Source: Prevotellaceae bacterium UBA4361
Lineage (GTDB): Bacteria > Bacteroidota > Bacteroidia > Bacteroidales > Bacteroidaceae
Reading direction: 5' to 3'
Length of the DNA: 15,654 bases
Assembly: GCA_002393575.1 (NCBI GenBank)
Contig: DGSN01000011.1
Span: forward strand, 1 to 15,654
Part shown: positions 6,151 through 14,123 of the stretch, piece by piece
How positions within the stretch are numbered: position 1 is the first letter of the stretch
Layout: every line of letters begins with the position of its first letter
Position numbers and translations under genes: made by a program
The notes under the pieces: generated by a model
Seen by the model: the letters and a program-made list of their open reading frames with translations, nothing else
Told to the model about the DNA's origin: nothing
Database searches by the model: none

Positions 6151-8358
6151 ATGAAACATATCAGCAAAACTATCATCTGCGGTGTACTCTCGGTGTCTGT
6201 TCTCTTCGGTGCCACTTCTTGTAGCAAAGATTTCCTCAAGGAAGATGCGGGACACCTCTATACCGACGCACTGCTTGAAACCGAAGACGGTGCTCTCGCT
6301 ATGGCAGCTGGTCTCTATGCCAACATTCGCTGGCACTTCGGCTACGAATGGGCATACGGCATTACCCTCTATGGCTGCGACGAATTTACCAACGGTGCCG
6401 ACCTCACAGCGGAACCTTGGAACACTTACGACAACCGTCTCAATCCGCTCGACTGCACAAGGGCGAACGGAGCTGCCAACAACAACTGTCCGCCTGTGTC
6501 GGGACTTTGGAATCAGATGTACTATGGTATCTCTACAGCCAACCTCGTTATCTCGAAAGCTGCACAGGTGTCTGACCAGGACACGCGCAACAAGGCAATG
6601 GGCGAGGCTTATTTCCTCCGTGGCTACAACTACTATCGCCTCTTCGCGCAGTATGGCGGTGTCGTTCTTCAGACTGAACCAGCCAACGGCAGTGTAAACA
6701 AGTTCTACATCCGCTCCACCGAGGAACAAACCCTCAACCAGGTGATTTCCGACTTCGAGCAGGCTTACAGTATGCTCCCAACCAGCAAGTGGCGTGGCAA
6801 TGGTACTTGGACCAAATACACCGCAGCTCACTTCTTGGCAAAAGCACTCCTCTTCCGTCAGAGCGAGCGTTGTGCCAGCTGGAACAGCTCTTACGACAAG
6901 AATGCCGACCTCAACCGCGTCATCACTCTCTGCGACGAGGTCATCAAGGCGTGTCCTCTGGCTGCTGACTATGCCGACCTCTATGCACGATGGACGGGTG
7001 TGAACTGCCCTAACGAGGAACTGCCTGAAATCCTCATGACAGCAGAACACAATGCCGACGCAACCACGCAGGGACGCTTCGGCAACCGCACTTACAACTA
7101 CTTCTCGCCTCAGTTCTCCAACTTCTCAGGTGGCTGGATTAAGCGTGGTGCCTACATCGGCGAAATGGACTTCCAGCGTTGCCGTCCTACAGAATACACC
7201 TACAGTGTTTTCGACAATGTGAACGATGCTCGTATGTGGAAGACCTTCAAGACGGTCTATGGCTTGAACAACTGCATTGCTTTCCGCGACTCAGTTGATG
7301 CCTCTGGAAATGTGGTAAAGGACGCTTCGGGCAAGGCTATCCAGGTTTATAACAAGGAGAAGGTGGCAGCCGACAATGGCATAGCTATCAACCAAGTACC
7401 TTACATTGGCGACGAAGGAGCCATCTTCATTCTCAACAAGAAGAGCGACCATCGTTTCGACGGAGAACCTTACGGCACATTCGGCCGTGGAGGACAGGTA
7501 CACACCTTCGTCAATCCTAAGACTGGCAAGTGGGTGCCAAACGCATTCGTCAACTTCATGAATGGCCAGTATGTGCTTTACAATTATGGCGTGAGTGGCA
7601 ACACTGCTACTTCCAACGTGTTCTGCGGTATCAACAAGACTGCCGACGGTTCGCGCACAGCAGAGAAGGGCGATGCACACCGCGACATCATCATGGCTCG
7701 CACGGGTGAGACCTATCTCGTGAAGGCTGAAGCACAAGTACGTCTGGGCAAGTATCAGGATGCCATTTCAACTGTCAATGCTCTCCGCGCACGTGGTCAG
7801 TGGAAGAGTGGTGAAGACCGCAGCTACTACACAGATGGCTCGATGGCATTCCTCAAAGCAGATGGCGGCATGGCAGACAACTCCATCTCGGCTAACAACT
7901 CCAACTGCAAGGATGCCTTGAACAAGACCATGACCATGACAGAAGCTTACTATGCTTCTCATCTGCACAAGAACACCTATTACCTCTCCACAGGCATTGC
8001 TGAGACAACTGCTCCTTCAAACTTGCAGATTGCCAGCTATTCCCAGTTGCCAGAAGAGGACGAAGCCATCCTTGCACAACTCGGTTGCAGTGGCGACTAC
8101 GACCGTATGCTCAACTTCATCTTCAACGAGCGTACTCGTGAGTTGCTCGGCGAGTGGAACCGTTGGGAAGAACTCTCCCGCGCCGGCTTGCTCATCAAGC
8201 GCGCCAAGGCATTCAACCCAGAAGCTGCACCAAACATCACTGCCAACAAGCATGAGCTCCGTCCAATTCCACAGGCATTCATCGATGCTCTTCAGAACGA
8301 AGACGGCTCGAACCTGACCGACGAGCAGAAAGCTAAGTGGCAGAACCCTGGCTATTAA
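6151..8358 (+). CDS. SusD/RagB-family surface lipoprotein
   Basis: This is the ligand-binding lid that sits on the SusC barrel. A lipoprotein signal ends in GATSC with the lipidated Cys at residue 24, followed by SKDFL, suitable for outer-surface display. The N-terminal half has TPR-like helices, including LRGYNYYRLFAQYGGVVL, characteristic of SusD. The C-terminus has the family ending LRPIPQAFIDA...KWQNPGY. At 735 residues it is longer than the usual 500-600. The excess appears to lie in the middle and C-terminal half (about 290-600), probably as loops that shape the binding site. The gene ends in a strong terminator 30 nt later, so the operon seems to contain only this pair. The ATG at 6151 is the only start giving a complete lipoprotein signal. 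Confidence 0.95.
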   Translation: MKHISKTIICGVLSVSVLFGATSCSKDFLKEDAGHLYTDALLETEDGALAMAAGLYANIRWHFGYEWAYGITLYGCDEFTNGADLTAEPWNTYDNRLNPLDCTRANGAANNNCPPVSGLWNQMYYGISTANLVISKAAQVSDQDTRNKAMGEAYFLRGYNYYRLFAQYGGVVLQTEPANGSVNKFYIRSTEEQTLNQVISDFEQAYSMLPTSKWRGNGTWTKYTAAHFLAKALLFRQSERCASWNSSYDKNADLNRVITLCDEVIKACPLAADYADLYARWTGVNCPNEELPEILMTAEHNADATTQGRFGNRTYNYFSPQFSNFSGGWIKRGAYIGEMDFQRCRPTEYTYSVFDNVNDARMWKTFKTVYGLNNCIAFRDSVDASGNVVKDASGKAIQVYNKEKVAADNGIAINQVPYIGDEGAIFILNKKSDHRFDGEPYGTFGRGGQVHTFVNPKTGKWVPNAFVNFMNGQYVLYNYGVSGNTATSNVFCGINKTADGSRTAEKGDAHRDIIMARTGETYLVKAEAQVRLGKYQDAISTVNALRARGQWKSGEDRSYYTDGSMAFLKADGGMADNSISANNSNCKDALNKTMTMTEAYYASHLHKNTYYLSTGIAETTAPSNLQIASYSQLPEEDEAILAQLGCSGDYDRMLNFIFNERTRELLGEWNRWEELSRAGLLIKRAKAFNPEAAPNITANKHELRPIPQAFIDALQNEDGSNLTDEQKAKWQNPGY

Positions 8359-8388
8359 TCCCAACGTATTAAATTGACCGAAACATTT

Positions 8389-8430
8389 GCGGCGGCATTT
8401 CCTTGCGGAAGTGTCGCCGCTGCTGTTTTT
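8389..8430 (+). terminator. Intrinsic terminator of the susCD operon
   Basis: A 14-bp GC-rich stem (from GCGGCGGCA at 8389 to TGTCGCCGC ending at 8420, one G-T pair and one mismatch) with a TTGC loop is followed by TGCTGTTTTT. It lies 30 nt after the susD-like stop codon. Confidence 0.9.
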
Positions 8431-8493
8431 CCCATCTGCCATCCTTCCCAAAACGATTTTAGCTAACATTCTAAAATTACTTTTCTTTTTTAT

Positions 8494-8809
8494 TGGTGTC
8501 CGCTAAAAATGCCGAAGGCATGAAAGACCACAGGCAGGCGGTGGAGTGCTAAGCACGGAACCCCTGATAAGCATACAGCCAAGCACGGAACCCCGACGTG
8601 GGTGACAGATGTGATTGTCAGATAATCCGTCGTGCCTTCAGCACTCGGTTAGTTTGCGACACATAGCAGGGGTTTCGCTACGCTTCACCACCTGCCTGTG
8701 TTCTATCGTCCTTTCAGGACTTGCCAAGCCCAGTATGTAATAAAAAATGCGACATACCTTCTTCTTTACTGTATTTGAACGTCCCCTTTTTCTTTTTTAG
8801 CGGACACCA
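8494..8809. mobile_element. MITE-like element with 16-bp terminal inverted repeats
   Basis: TGGTGTCCGCTAAAAA at 8494-8509 is repeated exactly, inverted, at 8794-8809. If the ends are drawn one base inward, ATT flanks both sides as a possible 3-bp target duplication. The 316-bp interior has no credible gene but is highly structured. There is a small ATGCC/GGCAT hairpin at 8509-8521. A 22-nt inverted pair lies at 8525-8546 and 8683-8704 with three mismatches. AAGCACGGAACCCC is repeated directly at 8551-8564 and 8581-8594, and CAGGGGTTTCG at 8667-8677 is able to pair with it. This fits a non-autonomous element moved by a transposase encoded elsewhere. A structured non-coding RNA is an alternative. 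The transposase family cannot be named. Confidence 0.6.
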
Positions 8810-8868
8810 TTATTTCTTTTTGACCTAAACTCCCTATGCTTCCCTCAAAAACCATCAAAACAATAGAT

Positions 8869-8964
8869 AAAAGTCCATTTCGTGGTTTGAATTATATAAT
8901 TCATGGTTTGATTTATGTAATTCACGCTTTGATTTTTGTAATTCAAACCATGAAATAGACTTTT
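8869..8964. repeat. 21-bp direct repeats inside a 26-bp inverted repeat
   Basis: The arms at 8869-8894 and 8939-8964 are inverted copies with two mismatches. Between and overlapping them, TTTGA recurs at 8886, 8907 and 8928, exactly 21 bp apart, each within a unit of form TGGTTTGAnTTATnTAATTCA. The first unit contains the perfect 14-bp palindrome GAATTATATAATTC at 8889-8902. The block lies about 80 bp upstream of the restriction-modification promoter. A period of two helical turns would suit protein binding, but a short palindromic repetitive element is equally possible. Confidence 0.75.
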
Positions 8965-9046
8965 TTCTTTATTCTTGCCTACTTTGATTTCCACCCCATT
9001 AAAATAATTGGTATGAAAACGCCAAAAAACATTTTTCTATTCGTTA

Positions 9047-9078
9047 TTTGCTGATTACTCAATATTTGATTAACTTTG
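9047..9078 (+). promoter_or_regulatory. Predicted promoter of the restriction-modification/ansA operon
   Basis: TTTG at 9047-9050 and TAACTTTG at 9071-9078 are 20 nt apart, matching the Bacteroidales -33/-7 consensus. Transcription would begin near 9085, giving a short leader of about 25 nt before the ATG at 9110. Confidence 0.75.
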
Positions 9079-9109
9079 CAACTATTATCAGAAACAGAAA
9101 GCGAGCGAT

Positions 9110-12037
9110 ATGAAGACAGAGAAACAAATGGCTATGGCTGCTGCCAAATTTGCTGATCGCTGGAAAGGCAGGGGATATGAAAGGGGAGAATCACAACCTT
9201 TCTGGATAGACTTGCTCTCGAATGTATTTGGCATTGACACACCAACGGATGGTTTTATACGTTTTGAGGACCATCAGATGGTTGATGCTTCCAACTTTAT
9301 TGATGGTCGCATACCATCCACTCGTGTGCTGATAGAACAGAAGTCTTTGGGGAAGGACTTGAAGGCACCATCGAGGCAAAGCGATGGTGCTCTGCTTAAT
9401 CCGTTTCAGCAAGCTCGCAGATATGTTGTCGGTTTGCCAGTGTCTGAACATCCTCGTTGGATTGTGACTTGCAACTTCTCGGAGTTTCTTGTCTATGATA
9501 TGGAGCTGCCCAATGGCGAACCAGAACGGATATTGCTTGAGAATCTGGGTAAAGAGTATTATCGCTTGTTGTTCCTTGTTGATGCCAGGCATGAGCATTT
9601 GAGCAAGGAGATGCAAGTGTCTATGCAGGCTGGCGAGATTGTTGGCAAAATCTATGATGCTCTGCTCAAACAATACGACGACAATTCGCCCGAAGCTCTG
9701 CGATGGTTGAATATCCTTTGCGTCCGTATTGTGTTCTGTCTTTATGCAGAAGATGCGGGTGTGTTCAATCATGACCAATTCCATGACTTTCTTGCTACAT
9801 ACGATGCCAAAGATGTTCGTAGGGCGTTGAATGATTTGTTTGAGGTGTTGAACACTCCGGTAGAAAAGCGGAGTAAGTATATGCAAGAAGAGCTGAAAGC
9901 CTTTCCTTATACCAATGGAGGTTTGTTTGAAGAGAAGATAGAGATTCCGCAGTTCACGGAGGAACTGAAGCAGATTTTGTTTCAACATGCCAGTCTTGAT
10001 TTCGATTGGAGCGAAATATCACCAACCATCTTTGGTGCTGTTTTCGAAAGTACACTCAACCCTGAGACACGTCGTAGTGGCGGAATGCATTACACCTCTA
10101 TTCAGAACATCCATAAGGTCATTGACCCGCTCTTCTTGAATGACTTGCGTCGAGAACTCGACGAGATTCTGGAAGAAAAGGTAGAACGACAGCGACAGAA
10201 AAAGCTCGATGCTTATCAAGACCGTCTTGCCTCGCTGACTTTCTTGGACCCTGCTTGTGGCTCTGGTAATTTTCTGACAGAAACGTATCTTTCACTTCGT
10301 CGTTTGGAAAATGAAGTGATTCGTGAGCGTCATCACGGTCAATCGTTTCTTGGGTTTGAAGAAGTGAATCCTATTAAGGTGAGCATTCAGCAGTTCTATG
10401 GCATAGAAATAAACGACTTTGCCGTCACTGTTGCTACGACTGCCCTTTGGATTAGTGAGGCGCAGATGTTGCGCGAGACTGAGAAGATTATCCGTCGTGA
10501 TATTGATTTCCTTCCGTTGAAATCCTATACAAATATTCGTGAGGGGAATGCGCTACGGATGGATTGGGATGTGATAGAGATTCCTTCGAATATACCAACA
10601 ATTCATGCCAAAAATGTGCATTTGATTATTGAATCAGAGCCAATGGTGGCGAGTGAACCCACATTAGAGTATGATGAAATTAATGTCGTAACCAAACGTT
10701 TCGATGGCGAAATTAAACCTGAAACGCAATGCTACCAAGTTTCCTTTGACTTTATAATGGGTAATCCTCCGTTTGTGGGATATGCTTACCAAACAAAAGA
10801 ACAGAAAGATGACTTAAAACAACTGATGAAAGGTTTTGGTAATAACATAGACTATGTTGCTGGATGGTATTATAAAGCTTCTCAACTTATAAAAAATACC
10901 AATACAAAATGTGCTTTTGTATCGACCAATTCTATAACACAGGGAGAGCAGGTCACAGCAATCTGGAAGCCAATGTTTGAGAAATTTGACATCCATTTTG
11001 ATTTTGTTTATCGTGCGTTCCACTGGGATAGTGAAGCCAGTCTAAAAGCGCAGGTGCATTGTGTCATTATTGGATTTAGTTCTTGTGATTTCCAAAGAGA
11101 AAAGGTCATCTATCTTAATACTAATCAAAAAATAAACGCAAATAATATAAATGGTTATCTGTTGAATGCACCGACTGTATTTATTGAGAAGAGGATAAAA
11201 CCGCTTTGTAATGTCCCACAAATAATCCGTGGAAGTTCTCCAATCGATGACGGCAATTTACTTTTAACAGATGATGAGAGAAGGAGTTATATTGAGAAAG
11301 AGCCGCAAGGTGAGAAGTTTTTGAGACCATTTATGATGGGAAAGGATTTTATTGATAGGAAGCCACGTTGGTGTTTTTGGCTTGTGGGGGCAAATCCTTC
11401 TGAATTAAAAATCTGTCCATTATTGATGAAACGCATAGAGGCTGTTCGTGTATTCCGTATGAGTAGTACAAAAGCAGCGACAGTACATAGTGCTGCAACA
11501 CCTACTTTGTTTGGTGAGATGCGTCCTTGTGATAACGAATATATCGCAATTCCTAAAGTTTCTTCTGAGAACAGGAGATACATACCTATTGACTATTTAA
11601 AGAAAGATATTATTGCAGGGGATAAACTATTCCAAATGCCTGATGCTTCCATATATCATTTTGGAGTGCTAACAAGCCTTGTTCACATGGCATGGATGCG
11701 AGCTGTAGGTGGAAGATTGAAAAGTGACTATAGTTACTCAAATACTATTGTCTATAACAATTTCCCTTGGCCTACTCCAACAGAAAAGCAAAAGGCAACA
11801 ATAGAGCAGACAGCACAAGCCATTCTTGATGCCCGTGCCAAATATCCTGATTCATCATTGGCCGACCTCTACGACGAACTGACTATGCCAGTGGAACTGC
11901 GCAAAGCTCATCGGCAGAATGACAAGGCTGTTCTTCGAGCATACGGCTTCGACAACAAACTCTTGGATGCAGAGAATGAACCACTTATCGTTGCGGAACT
12001 GTTTAAGTTGTATCAAGAAATGACAAAGGAGGATTAG
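9110..12037 (+). CDS. Type IIL (MmeI-like) single-chain restriction-methylation enzyme
   Basis: One polypeptide probably cuts DNA and methylates adenine at the same recognition site, protecting the host and attacking foreign DNA. The 975-residue product follows MmeI order. An N-terminal PD-(D/E)XK nuclease has D65 and E76-Q-K78 in FIDGRIPSTRVLIEQKS, spacing close to MmeI. A helical connector spans about 165-310. The methyltransferase shows GGMHYTS (324-330), SAM-binding DPACGSGNF (380-388) and the catalytic NPPF (552-555, N6-adenine type). A target-recognition region covers about 620-880, with the family segment KVSSENRRYIP (816-826). A C-terminal helical part contains DELTMPVELRKAH. All catalytic motifs are intact and the length is near MmeI (919), so it should be active. 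The first ATG gives the conserved AAKFADRWKGRG start. No separate methylase or specificity subunit is present or needed. The middle (about 10600-11770) is clearly more AT-rich than the ends, suggesting exchange of the recognition region. The recognition site cannot be predicted here. Confidence 0.9.
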   Translation: MKTEKQMAMAAAKFADRWKGRGYERGESQPFWIDLLSNVFGIDTPTDGFIRFEDHQMVDASNFIDGRIPSTRVLIEQKSLGKDLKAPSRQSDGALLNPFQQARRYVVGLPVSEHPRWIVTCNFSEFLVYDMELPNGEPERILLENLGKEYYRLLFLVDARHEHLSKEMQVSMQAGEIVGKIYDALLKQYDDNSPEALRWLNILCVRIVFCLYAEDAGVFNHDQFHDFLATYDAKDVRRALNDLFEVLNTPVEKRSKYMQEELKAFPYTNGGLFEEKIEIPQFTEELKQILFQHASLDFDWSEISPTIFGAVFESTLNPETRRSGGMHYTSIQNIHKVIDPLFLNDLRRELDEILEEKVERQRQKKLDAYQDRLASLTFLDPACGSGNFLTETYLSLRRLENEVIRERHHGQSFLGFEEVNPIKVSIQQFYGIEINDFAVTVATTALWISEAQMLRETEKIIRRDIDFLPLKSYTNIREGNALRMDWDVIEIPSNIPTIHAKNVHLIIESEPMVASEPTLEYDEINVVTKRFDGEIKPETQCYQVSFDFIMGNPPFVGYAYQTKEQKDDLKQLMKGFGNNIDYVAGWYYKASQLIKNTNTKCAFVSTNSITQGEQVTAIWKPMFEKFDIHFDFVYRAFHWDSEASLKAQVHCVIIGFSSCDFQREKVIYLNTNQKINANNINGYLLNAPTVFIEKRIKPLCNVPQIIRGSSPIDDGNLLLTDDERRSYIEKEPQGEKFLRPFMMGKDFIDRKPRWCFWLVGANPSELKICPLLMKRIEAVRVFRMSSTKAATVHSAATPTLFGEMRPCDNEYIAIPKVSSENRRYIPIDYLKKDIIAGDKLFQMPDASIYHFGVLTSLVHMAWMRAVGGRLKSDYSYSNTIVYNNFPWPTPTEKQKATIEQTAQAILDARAKYPDSSLADLYDELTMPVELRKAHRQNDKAVLRAYGFDNKLLDAENEPLIVAELFKLYQEMTKED
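12026..12032 (+). promoter_or_regulatory. Perfect Shine-Dalgarno for ansA inside the upstream gene end
   Basis: AAGGAGG ends 8 nt before the ansA ATG and lies within the last codons of the restriction gene, whose TAG is at 12035-12037. It is an unusually strong match for a Bacteroidota gene; most starts in this window have none. It implies translation of ansA from the same message, probably by reinitiation or coupling. Confidence 0.8.
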
Positions 12038-12040
12038 TTT

Positions 12041-13090
12041 ATGAACAACTCGGTCTTGAAAGCAAAGAGGCGGGTGCTGCTAATTTATACGGGTGGCACG
12101 ATAGGGATGATTCGGAATAGGGAGACGGGTGCTTTGGAGTCTTTCAATTTCGACCATCTGATGGGGCATGTGCCTGAACTGCAGGAATTTGATTATCGGA
12201 TTGAGAGTTATCAGTTCGACCCTCCGATTGATTCGTCGGACATGCAGCCTGAGCTGTGGGCAAGGCTGGTGACGATTGTCAGTGAGAACTATCAGCTGTA
12301 TGATGGGTTTGTCATCTTGCATGGCACGGACACGATGGCTTACACGGCTTCGGCTCTGAGTTTCATGCTGGAGAACTTGGGTAAGCCTGTGGTGCTGACG
12401 GGCAGTCAGTTGCCGATTGGTGTGCTGCGCACGGATGGGAAGGAGAATCTGATTAATGCCATTGAATTGGCGGCTGCGTGCGATGAGCAGGGAAGGGCGA
12501 TGGTGCCTGAGGTGTGCGTGTGCTTTGGGCAGAGGCTTTATCGTGGTAATCGGGTGACGAAGTGCAATGCGGAGAATTTCAGTGCTTTCACTTCGTATAA
12601 TTTTCCGCCTTTGGCTGTGACGGGTGTGAACATTCATTTCGATGTGGAAAAGATTCGGAGACCCGAGGAGGGGAAAGTGTTTACGCCTCATACGGAATGG
12701 GATAACTCGGTGATTGCCATCACGCTGTTTCCTGGCATCAGGAGCGATGTGATTGAGCATGTGTTTGGTTTTCCTGGCATCAAGGGTATTGTGCTGAGAA
12801 CTTTTGGCTCGGGCAATGCTCCGAGGAAGGAGTGGCTGATTGGTGCTATCAAGGCTGCTACGGCGCAGGGCAAGGTGGTGGTGAACATCACGCAATGCCA
12901 GATGGGTGCCGTGGAGATGGGCTTGTATGCTACGGGCAATCAGTTGCTGCAAGCTGGTGTGGTGAGTGGTCGCGACATGACGGTGGAGTGTGCGGTGACG
13001 AAACTGATGGTGCTCTTCGGGCAGGGATATGATGCGCAGGAGGTGAGAAGGCTGATGTGCGAGTCGCTGGCGGGGGAGATGAGTGTATGA
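12041..13090 (+). CDS. ansA: Type I (cytoplasmic) L-asparaginase
   Basis: The enzyme hydrolyses L-asparagine to aspartate and ammonia. The 349-residue product has both asparaginase signatures: YTGGTIGM at about 16-23, with nucleophilic Thr17, and HGTDTMAYTASALSFML at about 95-110, with Thr97-Asp98 of the second catalytic triad. LTGSQLPIGVLRTDGKENL follows at about 119-137. No signal peptide is present, which with the length points to the cytoplasmic type I enzyme rather than the periplasmic type II. The ATG at 12041 is supported by the adjacent perfect ribosome-binding site. The gene begins 3 nt after the restriction-modification stop codon and has no promoter of its own that I can see, so it probably depends on the promoter at 9047-9078. 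A housekeeping enzyme placed behind a defence gene is unusual. Confidence 0.93.
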   Translation: MNNSVLKAKRRVLLIYTGGTIGMIRNRETGALESFNFDHLMGHVPELQEFDYRIESYQFDPPIDSSDMQPELWARLVTIVSENYQLYDGFVILHGTDTMAYTASALSFMLENLGKPVVLTGSQLPIGVLRTDGKENLINAIELAAACDEQGRAMVPEVCVCFGQRLYRGNRVTKCNAENFSAFTSYNFPPLAVTGVNIHFDVEKIRRPEEGKVFTPHTEWDNSVIAITLFPGIRSDVIEHVFGFPGIKGIVLRTFGSGNAPRKEWLIGAIKAATAQGKVVVNITQCQMGAVEMGLYATGNQLLQAGVVSGRDMTVECAVTKLMVLFGQGYDAQEVRRLMCESLAGEMSV

Positions 13091-13200
13091 AGTGAAAAGT
13101 GGAACGTGAAGCGTGAAGCGATTGAGCCGGATGGTATTTTTCACTTTTCAAACCGGATGGTTTTTCACTCCCCCTTGGGGGAGCTGGAGGGGGCTAATAA
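13091..13200. repeat. Post-ansA repeats and GC hairpin
   Basis: TGAAAAGTG at 13093-13101 is inverted at 13142-13150. CCGGATGGT is repeated directly at 13127 and 13153, each copy followed by a TTTTTCAC run. A perfect palindrome CTCCCCCTTGGGGGAG spans 13168-13183. The GTGAAAA words match those at 265-297 and 435-456. No T-tract follows the GC hairpin, so it is not a classical terminator, although it could end ansA transcripts. No gene is visible between 13091 and 13349. Confidence 0.6.
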
Positions 13201-13274
13201 TGGAGAATGGGGGTGTATGTAGTGCTTTTTTAATTTTTAACTTTAATGTTTTAACTTTTCTTATGAAAAAGTAT

Positions 13275-13282
13275 TATCTTTG
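13275..13282 (+). promoter_or_regulatory. Predicted -7 element for the LysE-family gene
   Basis: TATCTTTG fits TAnnTTTG. The -33 position near 13250 reads TTTTAA, a weak match. Transcription would begin near 13290 and leave a leader of about 60 nt. This leader contains a short GGGCA/TGCCC hairpin. Confidence 0.5.
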
Positions 13283-13349
13283 CAATTTCTTAGGGGCAGG
13301 TTGCTGTGCCCGATGATGAAGATTGTTGCTGTTGATAATATTTTTGCTT

Positions 13350-14081
13350 ATGATTCAATTCTTAGAAGCTCAACTTCCAACGCTTGACTATCAGGAGATT
13401 CTGCAAAACATTGGTATCTTCGAGATGGTCGTGAAGGGTATCATCATTGGTATCGTTGCTTCGGCACCAATGGGACCTGTTGGCATCTTGACCGTGCAGC
13501 GTACTCTGAACAAGGGTCGCCAATTCGGTTTTGCAACGGGTGTTGGAGCTGCATTGAGCGACTTCATTTATGCACTGATGACGGGTTTCGGCCTCTCGTT
13601 TGTTGTCAATATTATTGAGGATGTGCGAGTGGCGTTTTGGATTAAGCTTGTCGGCAGTGTTTTGCTTTTTCTCTTCGGTCTCTATACGTTCCGTTCCAAT
13701 CCTGTGGAGAAGGTGAAGCCGGCTTCTCCGAACAAGGGAACTCTCACTCATAATTTCGTGACGGGCTTTCTTGTGACTGCCTCAAATCCGTTGATTATCT
13801 TCTTGTTTGTGGCTATGTTCAGTCAGTTCACATTCATTTTGAGTGATAATCCGCTTCCGCAGGTGCTGGGCTATTTGTCGATTGTGATTGGTGCGCTGCT
13901 GTGGTGGTATGCGCTGACGTGGATTATCGACAAGGTGCGTAACCAATTCAATGAGAGAGGATTGTGGCTGATTAATCGTATCATCGGGGTGGTGGTGATG
14001 GTGGTTTCGGGCATCATGATGGCTTACTCCATTGGTCTGATTGCCATGTTGAGAAAGTTTATTCCGATTATACCTGAATGA
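13350..14081 (+). CDS. LysE-family amino-acid/metabolite exporter
   Basis: This inner-membrane protein probably exports an amino acid or similar small molecule. The 243-residue product has about six membrane segments (near 29-50, 60-85, 92-113, 130-160, 172-195 and 212-238). It carries the LysE/RhtB signature SAPMGPVGILTVQRTLNKG (about 38-56). The frame stays open to a TTG at 13323, but the ATG at 13350 is preferred: it gives normal family length and avoids a rare start codon. No ribosome-binding site decides between them. A DUF4924 gene and rfbD follow on the same strand with gaps of 50 and 92 nt and may be co-transcribed. The substrate is unknown. Confidence 0.85.
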   Translation: MIQFLEAQLPTLDYQEILQNIGIFEMVVKGIIIGIVASAPMGPVGILTVQRTLNKGRQFGFATGVGAALSDFIYALMTGFGLSFVVNIIEDVRVAFWIKLVGSVLLFLFGLYTFRSNPVEKVKPASPNKGTLTHNFVTGFLVTASNPLIIFLFVAMFSQFTFILSDNPLPQVLGYLSIVIGALLWWYALTWIIDKVRNQFNERGLWLINRIIGVVVMVVSGIMMAYSIGLIAMLRKFIPIIPE

Positions 14082-14115
14082 TGGGTGCTTTGGGAGATGT
14101 GTTGTTTAAATGATG

Positions 14116-14123
14116 AAGGAGGT
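14116..14123 (+). promoter_or_regulatory. Perfect Shine-Dalgarno for the DUF4924 gene
   Basis: AAGGAGGT, the full complement of the 16S rRNA tail, ends 8 nt before the ATG at 14132. It fixes the start codon. Such a strong site is uncommon in Bacteroidota. Confidence 0.8.

Noticed and set aside
6130..7050. 306-residue open frame antisense to the susD-like gene
   Set aside because: Shadow of a clear gene; no recognisable protein features.
8431..9046. Small coding genes in the gap before the restriction gene
   Set aside because: Only very short frames are present; the stretch is accounted for by the inverted-repeat element, the 21-bp repeat block and AT-rich sequence.
12080..13144. 354-residue open frame antisense to ansA
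   Set aside because: Rich in His, Arg and Gln in the way of shadow translations; ansA has intact catalytic motifs.
13313..13349. ATG ATG start just before the LysE-family gene
   Set aside because: It is in a different frame and runs to a stop after about 25 codons; the membrane protein frame uses the ATG at 13350.
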